This document shows, one piece after another, positions 21,480 through 25,674 of a stretch of 25,674 bases of DNA. A program made the translations under genes and the position numbers. Under the pieces are notes generated by a model. The model searched no databases and had not been told where the DNA came from. It was given only the letters and a program-made list of their open reading frames with translations. Origin of the DNA: Oscillospiraceae bacterium (GTDB taxonomy: Bacteria; Bacillota; Clostridia; Oscillospirales; Oscillospiraceae); NCBI GenBank assembly GCA_904501855.1, contig CAJGCI010000011.1, forward strand, positions 1-25,674, given 5' to 3'. Positions within the stretch are counted from its first letter, which is position 1. Every line of letters starts with the position of its first letter.

Positions 21480-22046
21480 ATGATTATGTATAATCTTTAT
21501 ATGTTAAGCGGAGCCGTAGTTTTGTATTTCGTGATCAACTGCATCCTTGCACGGTTTTTTAAGCAGGTTGCATATGCAAAGGGCTTCGATGATAAATGCC
21601 ACGCATGGGCAATGGTATTCTGGCTGGGGATCTTCGGATGCATCTACGTATGTGCACTTCCGGACCTCAATGTACGCGCACAGAATGAAGCGATTCTCAA
21701 ACAGCTTCAGGAGACCGGAGACATCGTCAGCCGCAATATTGTGATCAATCCGGAGCAGAAACTGCAGGAGACGCATCAGGAAGTGAAGGGAAGAGTCGGC
21801 GATTTTGTCTCGGACGCAAAGGAGTTCGTCGGAAACATCAAAGATCAGCTGATGGAGGATAACGGCGAAGAATCCGGCCTGATGAAGAAAGCAGCGAAAG
21901 TTGTCGGAGATCTGAAAGATAAGGCATCAGATGTAATGGCGCAGACCGATGCTGATCAGGCTGAAGCGGCCATTGAAAAAGCGGAGCAGACGGTAAGGGA
22001 AGCAGTGGAAGCTGCCAAGGAGACCGTGGAAAAAGCAACGGAGTAA
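21480..22046 (+). CDS. Membrane protein with long amphipathic-helix tail
   Basis: A 188-residue protein of unknown function. Two N-terminal hydrophobic helices (YMLSGAVVLYFVINCILARFF and AWAMVFWLGIFGCIYVCAL, residues 7-27 and 43-61) form a hairpin in the membrane. From about residue 90 onward it is a lysine/glutamate/alanine-rich helical region with recurring 11-residue-like periodicity (VGDFVSDAKEFVGNI, KAAKVVGDLKDKASDVM, AEQTVREAVEAAKETVEKA), reminiscent of YtxH/LEA or apolipoprotein-type amphipathic helices. This points to a membrane-surface or stress-related structural role rather than catalysis. A strong GCAGGAGG ribosome binding site precedes ATG 21480; it lies 33 bases after the previous gene. 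Confidence 0.75.
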   Translation: MIMYNLYMLSGAVVLYFVINCILARFFKQVAYAKGFDDKCHAWAMVFWLGIFGCIYVCALPDLNVRAQNEAILKQLQETGDIVSRNIVINPEQKLQETHQEVKGRVGDFVSDAKEFVGNIKDQLMEDNGEESGLMKKAAKVVGDLKDKASDVMAQTDADQAEAAIEKAEQTVREAVEAAKETVEKATE

Positions 22047-22088
22047 ACAATCCGGACATCCGGTGAATAATATACAGAGGAGAAAGCC

Positions 22089-22379
22089 ATGTACGAGGAA
22101 TATACCAATTATCCCACTTGGGCACTGGCACAGTGGATCCACAGTGAGCAGGAGTCTACGGAGTTTTTCGGCAATATTGCAAGCAAGATCTACGAGAGTT
22201 ATACCATCGATAAGGAAGAGGGGGTAAAAGCCCTGGCACAAAGTATCCGCACCATCGTCGAGGATGATATCCCGGATATTGAAGATGAGTATTATGGAAA
22301 TATGTATTCCAATACGCTCCGTCATGCGCTGGAGGAAATCGATTATCTTCAGATCGCCGCAGAACTTCTTCAGGACTGA
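22089..22379 (+). CDS. Small DUF7249-like protein (NYxTW motif)
   Basis: A 96-residue acidic soluble protein. The start YEEYTNYPTWALAQWIHSEQES resembles a small family (DUF7249) with an N-Y-x-T-W-x-V-A-L-W-L-x-N-E opening that occurs in phages, archaea and various bacteria; the rest alternates helical segments with conserved-looking acidic and aromatic residues (VEDDIPDIEDEYYGNMYSN, ALEEIDYLQIAAELL). Function unknown. The ribosome binding site is AGAGGAGAAAG before ATG 22089. It sits 42 bases after the preceding gene and ends in a terminator, so it is the last of this three-gene group. The family link is by motif recall only. Confidence 0.7.
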   Translation: MYEEYTNYPTWALAQWIHSEQESTEFFGNIASKIYESYTIDKEEGVKALAQSIRTIVEDDIPDIEDEYYGNMYSNTLRHALEEIDYLQIAAELLQD

Positions 22380-22397
22380 TAAGAATGTTTGAAATAA

Positions 22398-22425
22398 AAC
22401 CCGGAACCACGGTTCCGGGTTTTTC
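22398..22425 (+). terminator. Rho-independent terminator
   Basis: AACCCGGAACC (22398-22408) pairs with GGTTCCGGGTT (22411-22421), the innermost bases forming the loop, followed by TTTTC. It ends the three-gene group and touches the end of the convergent TetR gene. Confidence 0.88.
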
Positions 22426-22960
22426 AGTATATCATCGGGAAAAACTCATCTCTTCGGAGCTGATTCCAGATTTCCTCAGGGGTATCCGGGAGCTGATTGA
22501 TGGATTTGCAAAGGAGCAGGAGTATTGGAACTGCCCAGCTGAGCAGAATGGAATAAGGTGAATAATTGGAGGGATCCATCTCCAGATCATCTATGAGATG
22601 ATGGTAACGCTCGAAAAGCATGGGGATCCGATCCTGTGCAATCAGGAAAATGGGCAGTTCTGGATTGTCATTCATATAGGACAGGATACTTTGTGTCAGC
22701 TGACGGAGAGAGAACGCTTCAATGACACTGGCAGGACAGGAGGCAAGAAAGCTCTGGTAATACTGGTCGCACTTCCATTCCAGCACGTCCAGGACATTAT
22801 CGAAGGAGCGGTAAAACGTCGTGCGGGCAATGCCGGTAACACGCTGTACATCCGAGATCGTGACAGATTCCAGAGGCTTGTCCTGGCTGCAGATTGCGAC
22901 CCCGTAATAGATTAGTTCTGCGCTGTCATGGCTTCGTTTGTTGGTTCCTACATGATACAT
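22424..22960 (-). CDS. TetR/AcrR-family transcriptional regulator (second)
   Basis: A 178-residue probable repressor. The helix-turn-helix is VTISDVQRVTGIARTTFYRSF (about residues 33-53), followed by DNVLDVLEWKCDQYY. The C-terminal part (SLRQLTQSILSYMNDNPELPIFLIAQDR, LLSWAVPILLLLCKSI) is of the general TetR ligand-domain type; the ligand is unknown. ATG at 22960 has a good CGGAGGAAG ribosome binding site. It is divergent from the 93-residue gene and the flavoenzyme, which makes it the default candidate regulator of those genes. A perfect AT-rich palindrome, ATTTTTT-GCG-AAAAAAT (23004-23020), lies 44 bases upstream of its start and may be its operator. Confidence 0.88.
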   Translation of the reverse strand: MYHVGTNKRSHDSAELIYYGVAICSQDKPLESVTISDVQRVTGIARTTFYRSFDNVLDVLEWKCDQYYQSFLASCPASVIEAFSLRQLTQSILSYMNDNPELPIFLIAQDRIPMLFERYHHLIDDLEMDPSNYSPYSILLSWAVPILLLLCKSINQLPDTPEEIWNQLRRDEFFPMIY

Positions 22961-23303
22961 TGTCTTCCTCCGTGTAATCCGTACAAAAATCCAAAATAGG
23001 GTAATTTTTTGCGAAAAAATGATTTATTTTTTGTGCTTTTTATTGTATAGTTATTACTAATGATGTGAAGAAGGATGGGAGGACCGCGTGACAGTCCTCG
23101 CACGCCGGATCATAAATTTCTGCAACATTTTACAAAATGCCGAAACAGGTATACATAATGACTTTACTAACGCTACAATTATGACCTACAATGTAGCGTT
23201 TTGTCTAGGTGTGTTGTAATTTTTTTGTAGGAATTATATTCTAAAGGTAAATATACAAGGGATTTTTGTGTATTTATAACAATGATATGGAGGAGGAACT
23301 ATC
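22961..23303. promoter_or_regulatory. Long regulatory region with palindrome and RNA-like inverted repeats
   Basis: This 343-base gap has no gene that I can support. From left to right it holds the palindrome ATTTTTT-GCG-AAAAAAT (23004-23020); a possible promoter TTTATT (23023-23028), 17 bases, TATAGT (23046-23051); a GC-rich island where GAGGAC/GTCCTC (23079-23084 and 23094-23099) and GCGTG/CACGC (23086-23090 and 23101-23105) are interleaved, flanked by ATGAT/ATCAT (23060-23064 and 23109-23113); and a hairpin AACGCTACA/TGTAGCGTT (23169-23177 and 23192-23200) followed by TTGTCT. A second possible -10 is TATATT (23235-23240). It may be a structured 5' leader or a small RNA. Confidence 0.45.
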
Positions 23304-23585
23304 ATGTGTTTGAAAAAGCTTATCAATGAACCCGATGTGTTTGTCGCAGATGCAAAAGATTCTATCAGTTCTTTGATCACTGATATTAAGTATCTGGATA
23401 GCGGCAAGATCCTTGGTTTCGTTGGTGACAAGGCAGAGAGAGGCATTAAGAAGATTCTTGATATCAAAAAGAATGGTATCTCCCTGAACGAAGATACTGA
23501 GCTGTTCATCAAGAGCAAACTGAGACTGGTATACGATTTCGCACAGTATCCTGTCAACATGGTTCGCGAAGCAATCGGTCTTTAA
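23304..23585 (+). CDS. Small protein of unknown function upstream of flavoenzyme
   Basis: A 93-residue protein that I do not recognise. ATG 23304 has a near-perfect GGAGGAGGA ribosome binding site. The sequence is soluble, mixed-charge and probably helical: VFVADAKDSISSLITDIKYLDSGKILGFVGDKAERGIKKILDI, ending RLVYDFAQYPVNMVREAIGL. There is no signal peptide, membrane helix or cysteine pair (one cysteine, at position 2). Codons such as GGT, GTT, ATC, CTG and AAG are favoured, as in the flavoenzyme that follows 193 bases later, suggesting high expression of both. It is divergent from the second TetR gene. A partner or regulatory role for the flavoenzyme is possible but unproven. Confidence 0.7.
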   Translation: MCLKKLINEPDVFVADAKDSISSLITDIKYLDSGKILGFVGDKAERGIKKILDIKKNGISLNEDTELFIKSKLRLVYDFAQYPVNMVREAIGL

Positions 23586-23604
23586 TCAGCAGACCGGTTC
23601 ATTG

Positions 23605-23668
23605 GAAATCCAAGGATCCTGTTTAGAATATTTATTGTCACGAAATATGCACAAGATCCGGTGATTTC
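23605..23668 (+). repeat. Nested inverted repeat between the 93-residue gene and the flavoenzyme
   Basis: Three arms pair in nested order: GAAATC/GATTTC (23605-23610 with 23663-23668), GGATC/GATCC (23614-23618 with 23655-23659) and ATATTT/AAATAT (23628-23633 with 23643-23648), leaving a nine-base loop. It lies directly after the 93-residue gene and could be a terminator-like or mRNA-stabilising structure; no U-run follows. Confidence 0.5.
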
Positions 23669-23732
23669 ATTATAGTATGTTCAAAAAATGCATACTGTAC
23701 GTTTCACATGATCTTTGTGTAACGTTTAATTA
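23648..23732 (+). promoter_or_regulatory. Candidate promoter and double operator of the flavoenzyme gene
   Basis: TGCACA (23648-23653), 17-base spacer and TATAGT (23671-23676) form a plausible promoter. Overlapping and following the -10 are two inverted repeats: AGTATG/CATACT (23674-23679 and 23691-23696), and ACGTTTCACA/TGTGTAACGT (23699-23708 and 23716-23725; 9 of 10 paired). The right arm continues as GTGTAACGTTTAATTA (23717-23732), matching 14 of 16 bases with 1472-1487 beside the first TetR gene. The position just after the likely transcription start suits repression. Confidence 0.6.
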
Positions 23733-23778
23733 AGTAATCAAATTAAAAACAAATTAATTTGGGGAGGAAAGGTATATT

Positions 23779-25674
23779 ATGCACGAACAGTATGAAGCCT
23801 TATTTACGCCATTTAAAATCGGTGACGTAGAGATCAAAAACCGTATCGTCCAGTGTTCTATGGGTGGTACCTCTCTGTTTGGCTGGCTGGAGCCGGGCCA
23901 CTTCGACAAAGAAGCAGCAAACTTCCTGCTGAACAGAGCAAAGAATGATGTCGGTCTGGTACTTCCTGGTATGCAGGTTATCCGTGATACCATGGGCAGA
24001 GGCTGGCTCGACAACAACAAGAGAATGTACAAACAGCTGAAACCGTATATGGAAGAGTACCATAAGACCGGTGGTAAACTGTTTATTCAGCTGGCTGGCG
24101 GCTTCGGCCGTTCCATGGCAGTTACTCCGTGGATGGCATTCCTCCACAGAAATCCGCTGCTCAACAAGCTGGCAAGCCCCATCGTTGACGTACAGTACTC
24201 CTGTGCATCTGCATCCGAAGTTCCCAACCGCTGGGCAGAAGATCTGGTTTCCCGTCCGTTCACCACGGAAGAGATTCAGGAAATGGTCTTCCACTTCGGC
24301 CGCTGCGCAAGACTGCTTCGTGAAGCTGGCATGGACGGCGTAGAAATCCACGCTGTACACGAAGGCTACAACCTCGACCAGTTCACCTTCGAAGCCTGCA
24401 ACCGTCGTACCGACCAGTACGGTGGCTCCTTCGAGAACAGATATCGTTTCCCGTGCGAAATCGCTCAGGAAATCCACAAACAGGCTGGCGACGACTTCCC
24501 GGTATCCCTGCGTTACTCCGCAAAGTCCTACACCAAGGGCTGGTGCCAGGGCGCTGTTCCCGGCGAAAAATTCGAAGAGTTCTTCCGTGATCTGCCCGAA
24601 TCCGAGAAGGCAGTCAAACATCTGGAAGAAGTTGGCGGATATCAGTTCTTCAACTGCGACAACGGTACTTACGATGCTTGGTATTGGGCACATCCGCCTC
24701 AGTACATGCCGGATAACTGCAACCTGAAAGACGTTGAGCACATCAAGAAGTTCACCAATATGCCGGTTTCCTGCGCTGGCCGTATGACTCCGGAAAAAGC
24801 AGCTGAAGAAATCGCAGCTGGCCGTCTGGACGCAGTTTCCATCGCACGTCAGAACCTCGTCGATCCTGAGTGGATCATCAAGATCGAGGAAGGCAGAGAA
24901 GAGGACATCCGTCCCTGCATCCGCTGCCACAATGGTTGCTTCAACTTTGCTAAGTACAGAGGCACCGCAAACATCCAGTCTCTGGAAGACTCCCTGCACC
25001 TGGGCCGTTGCGCACTGAACCCGCCCACCATGCAGCACAACAGATATAAAATCGTTCCGACCCACAGCCCGAAGAAAGTTGCCGTTATCGGCGCTGGTAT
25101 CGGCGGATGTGAAGCAGCTCTGGTTCTGAAACAGCGCGGCCACAACCCGGTAGTCTTCGAGAAGACCGATAAGATCGGTGGTCTGTTCCTGACTGCTTCC
25201 GCAATGTCCTTCAAAGAGAACGACAAGAAGCTCATTGAGTGGTACAAGAGAGAAGTAGAGAAAGCCGGCATCGAGTTCCGCTTCAACACCGAGATCAACG
25301 ACCTTGGCGTTCTGGGTGGATTCGACGACATCGTTGTTGCAACTGGTGCAACTCCGAGACAGATGGCTATCCCCGGATTCGAGAAGTGCCTGACCTTCAC
25401 TCAGCTGCTGCGTGAGAAAGTTCCCGTAGGTGACAAAGTTGTCTTCTTCGGCGGCGGTCAGTCCTCCTGCGAAGCTGCATACGAAATGATCCTCCAGGGC
25501 AAACACCCGATCATTGTTGAATACGCTGCTGACCTTGTTCCCGCACAGAACGTCTGCCTTGCAAACGCTTCCTTCCTGCGTGACATGCTGGCCTACAAGC
25601 AGGTTCCGACCTACCTGAACTCCAGCATCAGCAACATCGGCGACAAGACCGTTACCATCAGAGGTAAAGACGGC
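23779..25674 (+). CDS. Old Yellow Enzyme/2-enoate reductase-type FMN/Fe-S/FAD oxidoreductase, 3'-truncated by window
   Basis: At least 632 residues, cut by the window edge. It belongs to the family of 2,4-dienoyl-CoA reductase, 2-enoate reductase and BaiCD/BaiH: an NAD(P)H-dependent enzyme that reduces (or oxidises) a C=C bond conjugated to a carbonyl. Residues 1-370 are the FMN TIM barrel (ALFTPFKIGDVEIKNRIV; VEIHAVHEGYNLDQF with H191, H194 and Y197; RRTDQYGGSFENRYRF). C380, C383, C387 and C411 are the 4Fe-4S ligands. The FAD/NAD part starts at KKVAVIGAGIGGCEAALVL (432-450). ATG 23779 follows GGGGAGGAAAGG. Its codons (CTG, AAC, TTC, ATC, CGT, GGC) are far more biased than in neighbouring genes, a sign of very high expression. 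The substrate could be an enoate, a bile acid or a steroid; sequence alone does not decide. Confidence 0.92.
   Translation, partial: MHEQYEALFTPFKIGDVEIKNRIVQCSMGGTSLFGWLEPGHFDKEAANFLLNRAKNDVGLVLPGMQVIRDTMGRGWLDNNKRMYKQLKPYMEEYHKTGGKLFIQLAGGFGRSMAVTPWMAFLHRNPLLNKLASPIVDVQYSCASASEVPNRWAEDLVSRPFTTEEIQEMVFHFGRCARLLREAGMDGVEIHAVHEGYNLDQFTFEACNRRTDQYGGSFENRYRFPCEIAQEIHKQAGDDFPVSLRYSAKSYTKGWCQGAVPGEKFEEFFRDLPESEKAVKHLEEVGGYQFFNCDNGTYDAWYWAHPPQYMPDNCNLKDVEHIKKFTNMPVSCAGRMTPEKAAEEIAAGRLDAVSIARQNLVDPEWIIKIEEGREEDIRPCIRCHNGCFNFAKYRGTANIQSLEDSLHLGRCALNPPTMQHNRYKIVPTHSPKKVAVIGAGIGGCEAALVLKQRGHNPVVFEKTDKIGGLFLTASAMSFKENDKKLIEWYKREVEKAGIEFRFNTEINDLGVLGGFDDIVVATGATPRQMAIPGFEKCLTFTQLLREKVPVGDKVVFFGGGQSSCEAAYEMILQGKHPIIVEYAADLVPAQNVCLANASFLRDMLAYKQVPTYLNSSISNIGDKTVTIRGKDG

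Noticed and set aside
23079..23105. H-type pseudoknot from the interleaved GAGGAC/GTCCTC and GCGTG/CACGC arms
   Set aside because: One connecting loop would be a single base crossing a six-pair stem, which is sterically unlikely; mutually exclusive hairpins are the better reading.
23800..25506. A 568-codon open frame on the minus strand opposite the flavoenzyme
   Set aside because: It is a shadow of the strongly biased codons of the plus-strand gene, which has clear FMN, Fe-S and FAD motifs. The antisense translation shows no recognisable domain and no sensible ribosome binding site.

Overview
The window looks like chromosomal DNA from an anaerobic Gram-positive Clostridium relative, most likely a gut Lachnospiraceae-type organism. 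This is inference from the sequence alone. The reasons are strong GGAGG-type ribosome binding sites, frequent GTG and TTG starts, compact rho-independent terminators, a lipoteichoic-acid-synthase-like membrane enzyme, a lipobox lipoprotein, and an oxygen-sensitive-looking Fe-S/flavin reductase. Apart from an IS3-type insertion sequence at the left edge there are no phage or plasmid hallmarks.

Layout. (1) 1-861: 3' part of an IS3-family element. (2) 899-2034: a TetR-type regulator divergent from a small SCP2-like (sterol-carrier-fold) protein, with repeated GTGTAAC sites between them. (3) 2144-4793: a DMT/EamA exporter, diaminopropionate ammonia-lyase and an overlapping low-molecular-weight protein tyrosine phosphatase, closed by a bidirectional terminator shared with a convergent YitT-type membrane protein. 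(4) 5641-6868: an SPFH/band-7 membrane protein with a small ribbon-helix-helix protein. (5) 6979-8469: a shortened cysteine-desulfidase/UPF0597 relative without its signature cysteine motif, then a lipoprotein; a convergent Xre regulator follows. (6) 9298-11583: an LTA-synthase-like enzyme. (7) 11644-12941 on the minus strand: an RseC-like protein and a DUF134/NifX-type fusion with a His/Asp/Cys-rich tail, headed by a perfect 32-bp palindrome. (8) 13093-15942: an operon of an OhrR-like thiol peroxide sensor, a Mn-type cation diffusion facilitator, a flavodoxin and an EcsC-like protein. (9) 16086-20831: a four-gene Gld-type ABC transporter operon with overlapping stop/start codons. (10) 20934-22379: three small proteins of unknown function. 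(11) 22424-25674: a second TetR regulator, an unusually long upstream region, a 93-residue protein of unknown function, and a 3'-truncated Old Yellow Enzyme/2-enoate-reductase-type flavoenzyme.

The most interesting part is the right end. The flavoenzyme has a codon choice unlike its neighbours, suggesting very high expression, and lies behind a promoter with two inverted repeats. One repeat contains GTGTAACnnTTAATTA, which also occurs between the left-hand TetR gene and the SCP2-like gene about 22 kb away. This suggests, without proving it, a scattered regulon linking a lipid- or sterol-binding protein to an enoate, steroid or bile-acid-type reductase. A second coherent unit is the peroxide sensor coupled by gene overlap to a probable manganese exporter.
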